Assembly: GCF_964340395.1 (NCBI RefSeq)
Contig: NC_135556.1
Coordinates: 24,667,723 to 24,731,722 of the forward strand
Length of the DNA: 64,000 nt
Direction: 5' to 3'
Origin: Glandiceps talaboti
Taxonomy: Eukaryota > Hemichordata > Enteropneusta > Spengelidae
Below, piece after piece: positions 1 through 18,511 of the stretch (the stretch's first letter is position 1; each line of letters begins with the position of its first letter). Made by a program: the position numbers and the translations under genes. The notes beneath the pieces were generated by a model. It was not told the DNA's origin, ran no database searches, and saw nothing but the letters and a program-made list of their open reading frames with translations.

Positions 1-566
1 GTTGGGTAATGATATCTAATTATACACAAAAGTAATCATATATTCTTTAATTGCATTGCATGCCTTGAAGGGATTACAAGATAACTCAATTACAGTCCAG
101 TATTACTATTAATACAATAGCCATGAAATGAATCAAACTGACATCATTTATCATAACAGTATAATATTAGAAACCTCTTGCACCAAGTAAAGAAAGAAGT
201 ATAAAATTGCACATTTGGATTCATTATGCAGTGCTTGTATTATATGATTATCATGGCATGGGAATAAATCTTGAATTATATACATTATGGCATAATGTGT
301 ACATGAATTCAATCATGGTGAGTGACTACTAGTTTTAGGTAGAATACAACATTACAACAAGCAGTGACCAAAAAAATAATATATTTACATAATTATACAA
401 TAATATTTAATAAGTCAAATATAATGGCAGTGTAATATGCAATAAATAACCCATGAAAGTAACAATTTTGACTTAAAGTAATCAAAGAATGATTTGTCTA
501 GTTCCACCCCCCCCCCCCCCCCCTTTCCCCTTGGAGTTGGAAAATGGAAAGTACCATAAGACATAT
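1..566. other. 3' flank / probable 3' UTR of the CKAP2-like gene
   Basis: No coding potential is visible. The segment is AT-rich and lies downstream of the minus-strand stop codon at 567-569, so part of it is probably 3' UTR. A poly-C run (about 506-523) sits just beyond the stop codon. No canonical minus-strand AATAAA was seen; only ATTAAA-like hexamers (TTTAAT on the plus strand near 48 and 405) are candidates for polyadenylation. Confidence 0.5.
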
Positions 567-3500
567 TCAGTAATCTGCATCACTGTCAACTTCCACGACG
601 GTATCAAACTCGGCCTCCAGAGCTTTATTTGGTTTGTATATGAAGCCTTTCATTTCAATTGGGGTCAGCTCCCACAGTGAGTTCACACATGTATCATGGC
701 TCCGAGTAGCTCCAACCTTTGTAGCACTTGACTGTTCAAGTCTAACTGACCGACGTACAGGTGTTACAACAGCCATTGGAGTCAAAGCTGACTTCCCTAC
801 AAATCCTTTCTGGTTCCTGAAAATAAAAATTATGAGAAAAAGGCGACAGTTTACAGATTACATCTACAATCAAAATGATCAACATACATAGTAAAGGTCT
901 GCACATAGAGATTAGAAGAAGAAAGATTTTAACTGGTCACCTCTGATGGCGCTAACATCTTTTCCCAACTGGACTAATGTAATTCACATTGGTGTGCCAG
1001 ATTAGATGGAAAACAAAAGAAGCTTTATAGTCATCTAAGGTGGCGCTAATCATTTGTGCAATTGTGACAATCAATGGAATAAGTTTTTCTGGACTTGTGG
1101 AAAACATCTACTTGATAAGGGAAATTGCTATAAAACAAAAGAAGTTTTGCAATCAACAAAGGTGGCGCCAGTCATCAGTCAAATTTGTAAAATGAGTTCT
1201 GATACATTTTGCCTGGATAAAATAAACAAGATCCTCACCTGCTAAACAAGGGAGTCTTACTAACACAGTATTTAATACCAGATGAAGGCAGCAACAAATT
1301 TTCCATATTGCTGTCATTGTCAAATGATTGTCTAACTGAGCCTCTTAAAAGATGTGAGTTTGGAAGATCAACTGGTTCTGGGAACGGTCTAGGTGTATGA
1401 GTAGCTTGGAGTGATGAACAAGACTCGTCTATTAATGATGTAGTAGTTGGTGGTAGTAGTGGTGAACCTTGTTGGCCAACAGTTGGAGTTAACAGACTGT
1501 GTTGTGGAGCAGGAATACTTGATTCAGAACCGTTGACAAAGTCTACCAAGGCAGCTTTGATTTCCTCAATGGGCTGAAATTACATGTAAAGGGAGAAATA
1601 TTAAGGTGAATGCCTCCTAAAATATAGACCATCTTCTCTTCTTGTGCAATGTTTACTTCACTGAATGACAGAAGCATAATCTGTTTATATTCTTATGTGA
1701 ACTGTTTTTGCATTAAAAAAAATTCAACTTCAGACTTCATTTGGCATTGAATGATTATTGTTATCATAGTCTTGGTTACCCAGACTCTTGCCACTAGGTG
1801 CTCTACTAGGATACCACCCAGACGAGAGTCTGGAGAAATGTAATCCCAAGTTGTGCGCACTGGAAGTAATGCAGTACATATCTTCCAATCCAAGTCACAA
1901 AAAATTGACTTACGAAGCCTGTTCTTTGTAAGTAAAAAAAGATATATTAGTTACTTGATACATGATAACCAGACATGGAGGACCCTGAATCATTCAGTGT
2001 GCAATGTTGGACGTGAAATATTCCCCAGAATACACTGCTCTGGGCGAGAGATCCGGTGTGGATAACTTTGGATTACATTTCCCCAGAGTCTCGCCTGTCT
2101 CATAGCAGAGCCCCCAGAGGTCATAGTCTGGGTAACACAGACTATTGTTATCATACATACATTCAAAACTTATGATCTTCAAAAACACAACACAAGATTG
2201 GTGTAAAATACAAGGTTATTGGTAGCTTTAATTATTTTGATAATACCAAGTCACACAATGCACAACTAACTTAAACTTTTCATGCGCTTCATGGAAGTCG
2301 AGAAAGAAAGATATTAGATGTTGTTAACTCATATCTGGGGAGGGAGATGTGATCACATACAAATGTGAATCACTGAATTAAAAATAATATGGAATAATAT
2401 TAATAAATGAACTGAATATCTGATTATTTCAAAATTCACACATAAGTATCTGACTGGCATTCTAGACACTGTCGCATAATTGTTGGAAGAGAAATTCAAG
2501 TACAAAATTTACAATGTGTATGAATACTAAGGAGTCAATTTTGTGGTAAGACAGGGGTTAATATCGTAGGTTAAGGACATAAGCCAAGGTAGCAAAGTTG
2601 GTAGCACACCTGTCTAGTTTCCTGGAATTACCAGATTCCAGTCTAGACCAAGCTGTACTTTTGTTCTGTTTGTACAATTCCACCTGACTCACCTCAGCAT
2701 CATGTTGGATAGCCATTTCAAAGCAATCTATAACTTCATGTTGATTACCACTATCTCGTATGATAATCTTGGCTTTACATATCCAGTATTTGGCACACTT
2801 TAACATCATCAAATTTTTACCACATACACTTGATAACCACTCTTTCACTGGCTCTACAGGACAGTCCTGAAACACAGATCATACATTAGAAAATCAATGG
2901 CTCCACAGAACAGTCCTGAAACACAGATCATATACTTGATAATCAATGGCTTTACAGGACAGTCCTGAAACACACATCAAACATTAGAAAATCAATGGTT
3001 CTAAAGGACAGTCCTGAAACACAGATCATATACTTGATAAGCAATTACCCTTTGAGACAAGTAGTTTTTAAAACCACTTACCCAAAGCTGTCAAATCAAA
3101 GCCTGAACAGTAAATGTCACCAACAACAAATATGGTTAACTCATCATTCATGCTTAAAATACTTGTCCTCAATGTGTCAAGAGTATCCCCCCCCAACACA
3201 CACACACACCCAGTATGCAGTACTAGTGACTAGTGAAATTGGTACTGGATTCAACATTGATCAATGTACAGGCAATAACTCACTGTATCTATGAGAGTCA
3301 AGCAGTCATTTAACATAGCATCCAGGTTCCCCATAACCTTCTTTTTCCAACCACATTTCATTGCACCATGTCTACCAATATCTTCTGCCTCCAGACTGTA
3401 TTGTTTTTGTGGTCCTTCATCCTCAGCTGTATATACAGGCGGCTGCCTAATGGCTGGCATACTTCGTCGAGATCTCAACTTTTTCTTCTTCTTCTTTAGT

Positions 3501-6306
3501 TTTTCATCAATTTTAATCACATTGCTGTATTTTGAAGGAGTTTTACCTTTGGCAGCCAACCATAATTCAAGTCTTTTCCTGTAAATAGCATAAACCCAGT
3601 TATTTTAAGTCAAAATATGTCATTGGAAACAGTCAAACCGATGGAGGGCTTTGATATAAACAAATTTCAGGAAGACAATCTTCTAAAGCTCAAAATGTAG
3701 AAACAGTTTGTTTGTTTCTGTACATACAATAACAAACATTTTACACATATATTAATCTTTTGCAATTTACTGAGTTTCAAACAAGGACTTGGACATTCGT
3801 AGGAAGCCATGATAAAATCATTTTTTAAATGCAAAATGCAAAATAAATACCCCATGTCGAGCTGTTTGTCATTGTAATCCAAAGATGTCCCAGATGTATC
3901 AGCTGTGCCTTCTTCTCCATGAAATCTTGGTTGTTTTATTATTGCCAAGCGAGGACTTCTTCTCACTGGACTTGTAAATCGGACAGACTTTCTTGTCAGT
4001 AAGTCTTTACATAAATCATCTGCTTTGTTTCCTGTATCTTGTCCATCATCCAAAATGGAGATTTCACAGGCACCAAGCACTAAAGAGTTTGATGTAGATG
4101 GCGAATTCTCTTTCCTACTGTCCATTTCACTTTGAGAGATCAGTTGTCCAGTTACTGGCTGTACTTTCACTTTGTTGTGAGGACTACTTGAAAATAACGA
4201 TTTCTTTGACTTTGACAGCTTTGTCATTGTTTCAGAAGCCTTAGCAGTATGTTTAGAATGACTTGCAAGTTTGATGTTAGAACTTGGTGTTAGAATACCA
4301 GAACCCTTCCAAGGAGGTCGTCTCTTCTGTCGTTTTACTTCTTCTTGTTTTCCTTTCATCACCTTCCATTGTTCCAGCTTCTCCCTGTAGGAAAATGACA
4401 AGCATCTTTATAGATGGTAATAGTTTCTGTAACTCCATGTAATAACACCCTATATATAGGGTATCAGGCTTTAGTGACTTGGTTTCTGTAACCCTATGTA
4501 ATCACACCCTATATATAGGGTGCCAGGCTTTAATGACTTGGTTTCTGTAACTCTATGTAATCACACCCTATATATAGGGTATCAGCCTTTGAAGGGTTCA
4601 GTATGTTATATATTACCCATGTGTTTTCAAGAATTAAATGGAGAGCCCACATTCACCAATCTTGAATAGCCAAGAGACAATCATTTCATGTGGGATGTAT
4701 TACTGCATTGATAGACATTGTGAATGTAGTAGTAGTAAAGAATCTATTTTCAAAAGTGATAAAACAAAGCTAGATACCAAAATTAAACACTTACATGATA
4801 TCATCATCATCATCATCATCCATATGTTCTTGTACTCTGTGTTTTTTCACTTTTTGGTCACTCTGTGCAGATTTGCTTCCTGGAAGTTTATGGGCTGATC
4901 TTTGTTCCTTGTCTTCATGTCTTTTACATTGCTTAGTTTTGGTACTGAAATTGAGAAGAATAAAAGAACTTTAAATGTCCACTTTGGATGAGGATTAAAA
5001 TTTAAGTGTGAAGTAAAAACTGTTTACACTCTGGCACAACAACAAAAAACACACTCTGGCAAAAAACACCAAAATGATATACTGTGCTTGTATGTATTTC
5101 GGCACTAGATTTATCTTAGCTGAATACACACAAAAAAGCTTTTTCTGTGGAAATAAGTCCTGCTAACATACTAAATACAAACTGTCAGTGTCATATTTTT
5201 ATATTCAACTGTTGTGAAAGGTGTCAACAAGAGTTACATCCATGGTTGCATCCAGCAAACTGACTGGACGGGTTATTTACAAGAAATGCTTAATTTACCC
5301 ATAGACAATGGACAAGAAATATCTATGATTACCCTTACACTGTCTGTCAAATTAAATGTTGCTGATACGTCCTAAATTGCCATTTTGCATGTGCCAAAAT
5401 AAATATGACCACAGTGCAGTACAATTCATATTTACTACTATTAATGGACAAAATCATAGACATGCACATACCTGCTTCTCAGGAACTGTTGCTGTTTGCT
5501 TGACCTCTTTTCCTCCAACCATCTTTGTAACCTTTCTTTCATAATATCCGATTCAATATCTAATGATAAAATGAGGAAATTCAGTTTATGTTAGTTTACA
5601 AATAGTAGTGGCAGGTACATGGTGGCTTATAAACTGCCTCTAAAAAGTCTAACAAATATCATACCAATATTTTGTCATTTATTATACCTTACATAGGTGT
5701 GATCTCCTATTCCTCTGTCTGCCCATAGACCCTGTCGTGTGAAGTGTGAATACTATATCCATGGAGGTACGTCCTTCCTAGTCCTGCTTGCAGACGGTGC
5801 ATGGGTCTAGATTACTGACATGACCCTCAACATGGATAAGGAAGGGACGACTTACTCGAGTAAAGTCGTACCATGGATGTATTAGTGAGACACTAATTCA
5901 TCCATGGTCGTATGCAAGCAGGACTCGTGTAATCTAGACCCGTGCACCGTCTGCAAGCAGGACTAAAACTAGTAAAAAGGCTCCTGCTTGCACACGAAGT
6001 ACGTCGTCCCTTCTTTTTTCGTGCACAGTCTGCAAGGAAGCAGAACTATTCCTAGGGTGCTGGTGCCGAAACGTCCAGGGTACAGAGAAAGTTGTGCCGA
6101 AATGACTGGGGACGAGGGTACAGATGCCGAAACGTCTAGAAAGCGTGCAAACCATACACAACAACACAATTTTACAAATTCGGTTTATAATGTCCTTGGT
6201 TTTATACGAATATACGAATCACTTTCGGGGAGAATATCATCATTTAGTTTTGGTGAGGTTGAGACTTACCACTTTTCCTTCTCTTTTTAGTCACGGACTC
6301 CGCCAT
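567..6306 (-). CDS. CKAP2: CKAP2/CKAP2L-like cytoskeleton-associated protein, 8 exons, 620 aa
   Basis: Joined minus-strand exons: 6306-6270, 5559-5472, 4944-4795, 4384-3851, 3578-3284, 2866-2693, 1573-1239, 816-567. All introns are GT-AG, phases agree, and the total is 1,863 nt including TGA. The start is the ATG at 6306 (MAESVTKKRRKSG). CKAP2 and CKAP2L stabilise spindle microtubules and are degraded through APC/C. Support for the family: three copies of an (E/K)RLxxWLxxKGK-type motif (residues about 22, 93 and 270); a lysine/serine-rich basic middle; a KEN box at residues 183-185; a C-terminal helical domain (residues about 300-440, WL..AKYWICKA...AIQHDAEPIEEIKAALVDF) matching the CKAP2 C-terminus; and the characteristic TPVRRSVRLEQ segment with an acidic tail. 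A second SPVRRSPRL copy lies in exon 4. The middle region is poorly conserved, so CKAP2 versus CKAP2L cannot be decided; the gene may predate their duplication. Expression is expected to be mitotic. Confidence 0.9.
938..1175. repeat. degenerate ~95-120 bp repeat carrying AGGTGGCGCYA motifs
   Basis: This lies in the last intron of the CKAP2-like gene. Three related segments contain TGATGGCGCTA (944-954), AGGTGGCGCTA (1038-1048) and AGGTGGCGCCA (1160-1170). The last two are also preceded by a shared AAACAAAAGAAG-type segment about 120 bp apart. AGGTGGCGCYA matches the right half of the bilaterian CTCF core; that reading is inference only. Confidence 0.45.
1769..2142. mobile_element. MITE with ~90-bp imperfect TIRs and 13-bp direct repeats
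   Basis: The ends read GTCTTGGTTACCCAGAC on the left and the inverse of GTCTGTGTTACCCAGAC on the right. Imperfect inverted similarity continues for about 90 bp, including a shared GGAAATGTAATCC-type segment. The element is flanked by an exact direct repeat TATTGTTATCATA (1756-1768 and 2143-2155), best read as a target-site duplication. No ORF of note, so it is non-autonomous. It sits in intron 7 of the CKAP2-like gene. Long TIRs and a long duplication suggest a Mutator-like or foldback lineage, but the family is not established. Confidence 0.8.
2588..2665 (+). mobile_element. possible degenerate tRNA-derived SINE head
   Basis: The segment has a TAGCAAAGTTGGTAGCACACC-like A-box environment followed about 40 bp later by a weak B-box-like GATTCCAGTCTAG. 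The layout resembles a tRNA-derived SINE promoter, but both boxes are degenerate and no body or target-site duplication was found. It abuts the donor of the exon ending at 2693. Confidence 0.25.
2826..3056. repeat. 49-bp tandem repeat derived from an exon acceptor boundary
   Basis: A 49-bp unit containing ACAGTCCTGAAACACA recurs at 2861, 2910, 2959 and 3008. The first copy straddles the 5' end of the CKAP2-like exon 2866-2693; the rest lie in the upstream intron. On the minus strand every copy keeps TTTCAG followed by GACTGTCC, so acceptor-like sites occur at 2866, 2915, 2964 and 3013. Because 49 is not a multiple of 3, use of the outer acceptors would shift the frame. Confidence 0.85.
4424..4591. 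repeat. 3 x 59-bp tandem repeat with palindrome ACCCTATATATAGGGT
   Basis: Units start at 4424, 4483 and 4542. Each carries the 16-bp perfect palindrome ACCCTATATATAGGGT (starting at 4447, 4506 and 4565). It lies in the CKAP2-like intron immediately upstream, on the minus strand, of exon 4384-3851. Confidence 0.9.
5755..6035. repeat. nested palindrome / foldback cluster in CKAP2-like intron 1
   Basis: The arms at 5779-5815 and 5929-5965 are 37 bp each and inverted with one mismatch. Between them lie a second near-palindrome (5871-5907, ends CCATGGATG/CATCCATGG) and a small one centred on TACTCGAGTA (5853-5862). Extra CCTGCTTGCA copies occur in both orientations up to about 5995. It is probably a foldback-type MITE, or two nested insertions. 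No clear target-site duplication was identified. Confidence 0.75.
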
Positions 6307-6830
6307 AATGTTGTTTATAAACGTTTAAAACGCAGTCGAGTTCGCAAATTTGATCAGACACTCCAAGTTTGATTTTTCGTGGGAAAATAAGAAGTAACCA
6401 ATCAATGCACTCGTTACATTGAGCACCACCACTGTATACTAATATGTGTGCCGTGGTTGGCAGAGATGTATGGGCCCATCTAATACTAATTATGGGGTCG
6501 ATGAGTAGTGGGATGTCTATGTTTATGAAATAAAGCGTCCAGATTTACACTATTGTATGTCATTGAAACAGACTTGTCCTTACTTCCATTCATTCATTCA
6601 TTCATTCATTCATTCATTCATTCATTCACAATCACATTCAGCTTGTAGGTAAATCGACGGGCAAAGATTTCTTACTATAATGGGCATCCCTCTTGGTGAA
6701 TTTGGTCTTTGGACGATTCCACTTTAAAAAGGCAAAAAAGTTACATGTTCACCTCAGTGATTCCTGATTGTTATTCAAAAGCGTTCCTGTGGTGGGCGAG
6801 CCAACCCCTTACCTATACTCACCTTTCAAA
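6307..6830. promoter_or_regulatory. divergent promoter region, CKAP2-like (-) / HHIPL (+)
   Basis: Only 524 bp separate the two start codons. Visible elements are a CCAAT box (6398-6402), a TTTTCGTGGGAAAA segment (about 6374-6386) weakly resembling an E2F site, a TTTAAAC element near the CKAP2-like start (CHR-like, weak), and an (ATTC)n microsatellite (6587-6628) on the HHIPL side. The CKAP2-like start codon lies in ATGGCGG, a YY1-like context. Actual transcription starts are unknown, and HHIPL may have an unseen upstream non-coding exon. Confidence 0.55.
6587..6628. repeat. (ATTC)n microsatellite
   Basis: About ten uninterrupted CATT/ATTC units lie in the divergent promoter region, about 200 bp upstream of the HHIPL start codon. 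Confidence 0.95.
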
Positions 6831-15727
<8,897 letters not shown>

Positions 15728-15969
15728 TCACTTCTTAGAGTCTAGAACTAATAATGACAATATTGTCGGTCAATGTCAGATATTACTGGCCATCTACACC
15801 ATTTAAAGGCTATGTACTAATATAATCCAATTAGAAGCTTGATGACAGATGGAGTGAGAATCAACCAATCAGGAGATAATTTCAATCATGGTATTATCCA
15901 ATGAGAAGGTAGCTTTAATCAAATTAAAGTTGAGATTCTTTTCTTGATACCACACTGTAAGAATGTTAA

Positions 15970-16143
15970 CAAGAATTCTCCCATACCTAAACAAGAATTC
16001 TCCCATACCTAAAAATAGAATTCTCCCATACATAAAAGACTTCTCATATCTGATATAGAATTCTCATACCTGATATAGAATTCTCCCATACCTAAAATAG
16101 AATTCTCCCATATCTAAAATAGACTTCTCTCATACCTGATATG
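15970..16143. repeat. imperfect ~20-bp tandem repeat (AGAATTCTCCCATACCTAAA)
   Basis: About eight degenerate copies of AGAATTCTCCCATACCTAAA lie 240 bp downstream of the HHIPL stop codon, within its presumed 3' UTR. Confidence 0.85.
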
Positions 16144-16896
16144 AAAATGTTGATTCTATAATCTTGTTATCCAATGAGCTTGTTGGATTCTAATCGTGTC
16201 ATCCAATGAGAATGTTGGATTCTAATCTTGCCAACCAATGAGACAACATATTTGACCATTATCTTGCCTTCTTCAAGTAAAAAGTAGATAAAAGTGTTGT
16301 CATCCAAGATCTAATCATATTGTAACTATAGTAACCACTAACAAATAAACTTATACAATTCAGTAGCTGAAGATAAAATGTAACTATAGTAACTACTAAC
16401 AAATATACTTATACAATTCGGTAGTTGAAGATAAAATGTTATCATGTGATGGTAAATTAACCAATCAAAAGCAAGTATTTAGTGTAAGCTTGGCATTGCA
16501 GGATAAGATTCTGATTGCATATCATAAATATCAAACAAACTAACAAAGCTGATCTCTTTCACTTACCAAAAAGAGCACAATAAATAAAGTAACAATAGTT
16601 ATATACCAAATATTTATGAAGACAGTGTTGTCAATATAAGAAATTAAAGTACATGTATTTTTAGATTAATAATAGATATATTAATTGGTTGTACTTATTG
16701 TCTTGTGGTGTAAATATTCTATTTATTTAAGTGTTCTAAACATACTTCCCAGTCTGAAATATTCACTGTTTATATAATATAGAGTGATTAAAATATTGTT
16801 AATAACAGAGCTATCCATCTAGACACTGCAAATTACTAATATAGTCCAGTCTAGTATTATTACGTACCTACATTGAAATACCTTATCTCTTACTTT

Positions 16897-16983
16897 CACA
16901 TATACACCTGTATTCACACTAAAACCAGGTCACATATACACCTGCATTCACACTAAAACCAGGTCACATATACACCTCCATTC
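16897..16983. repeat. 34-bp tandem repeat, 2.5 copies
   Basis: CACATATACACCTG... units start at 16897, 16931 and 16965, the last incomplete. Confidence 0.85.
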
Positions 16984-18462
16984 ACCTGCAGTATTATAGA
17001 GAGTCAAATATATCACCAAGGGCATTCCTACTATACCAGTAGTGGTACTACTAATATGCCATACACACACTCCAGTATGGTACATGTTGGCCAACATTTT
17101 TTTTTTAGATTTTGTTTTTCTTCGAAATAGGGTTGAACCTAGTAGTGATTTTTACCGTGGACACGCTCCATGTATTTTGACATTGGATGGGACGTGTTTA
17201 AGACATCAAATCTAAAACTGAATGCTATTTTTTTGAAAAAAAAGTAACATTCACGAGCAAAGGATGTTTCCACCATTTTGGTAAATTCAGAGGAAACTGG
17301 TATCTGGTTTAAGGGTTTTTAGCAGATAATTCCTGGTCTTAGTATCTGGTTTCAATATTTGATTCGCATCTCAATACTACCCCTATCACAGTGGTCTGTT
17401 AGGGTGTTTGTTTAATAGAATATATGACTGTCTCTGATAAAACTACACCACAGGATCACATTTTATGGCCTGATTAAATTATTTAAGAAGGCAGCAGCAT
17501 CATATATATATGAGAGTCTTAGCTGAGTTGATCCACGATTTAGTCCTCTCAACATAGTAAACATAGATCCAACCCATTTATTCAAACTGTTCACACACAT
17601 TGTCTGTATACACAGTATAATAACTAGAAGACTGGTAATAACTAATAAAGCTAGTCCAGGAAATCAAGACATTTTTGTAAACTTTTGGTTTTTGAGTCAT
17701 TTCATGATGTTACATCATTTACAGTATTCAAGAAAAACTGAGTTGAAATGTGTCCCTCATTCGTTGTTCAGTGCAAGTCCTTTCCATGGATATGCATTGC
17801 ATCATGGGAGTCAGCATACATGCATATGTAATAGCAGAACATAAATATTCATGATTGTTTACAAATTAAGAATCATGTAGTGATGTGAAAGTTATGCAAA
17901 ATTATGAAATAACTCCAGAACCCAAAGTTTAAAAAAAAAAAACCTTTCAATTGGATGATTTCGAGTAAGGTTTGCTGTATTTTGGCAAAAAATAATACAT
18001 TTGCCAACAGTTACAGCTGGGGTTTTAAACTTTTGTTGATCATGTATGTGCTTTTGTGTACAAGTATGTATTTCACATTCTGTATGGCTGAGTATACCAC
18101 TACCCTGTAGTTGTATTCAGTCTTGTAACTAATAGTTTTACCATGGAAATAGAAATGTCAAACACACACAATGAAAACCAAGCTTTCAGCTGACAAAGAT
18201 AGACACAAACTAATACTATTGTTGTGACATGTTGATATTAACTATTGAATGAATGTTGGTGACTTCAATGATCTGGCAGTGTATATTTTTGGGATTTCCA
18301 GTACAATGTCTTGATTACATGGTGATTGTAACACGTATGAAAGAGCACTATCACCCACTTGTGGAATCCAGTTTGTGTCTATCTCAGTAAGCAGAAAGCT
18401 TAGTTCTACAGTGATTTTTTTTTTCAACACAAATGTGAAACTCTATGTTATGTGTAATGTGA

Positions 18463-18468
18463 AATAAA
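18463..18468 (+). terminator. poly(A) signal AATAAA, probable HHIPL 3' end
   Basis: AATAAA is followed by AT/TG-rich sequence. It is the most distal plus-strand signal before a facing minus-strand signal at 18506-18511. The assignment to HHIPL is inference from convergent geometry. Confidence 0.5.
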
Positions 18469-18505
18469 GTCAAATGCACAGTATGGAAATTGAAATTGTG
18501 TTTGC

Positions 18506-18511
18506 TTTATT
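18506..18511 (-). terminator. poly(A) signal AATAAA (minus strand), probable DIAPH 3' end
   Basis: TTTATT on the plus strand, i.e. AATAAA on the minus strand, lies 37 bp from the plus-strand signal. It would give DIAPH a 3' UTR of about 4.2 kb. Confidence 0.45.

Larger units (their letters stand above)
15728..18490 (+). other. probable HHIPL 3' UTR
   Basis: No ORF with coding character. The region contains short imperfect repeats and several plus-strand AATAAA hexamers (near 16345, 16580 and 18463). The last is followed closely by an opposing signal, which suggests a long 3' UTR ending near 18.48 kb. Earlier sites could give shorter isoforms. Confidence 0.5.
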
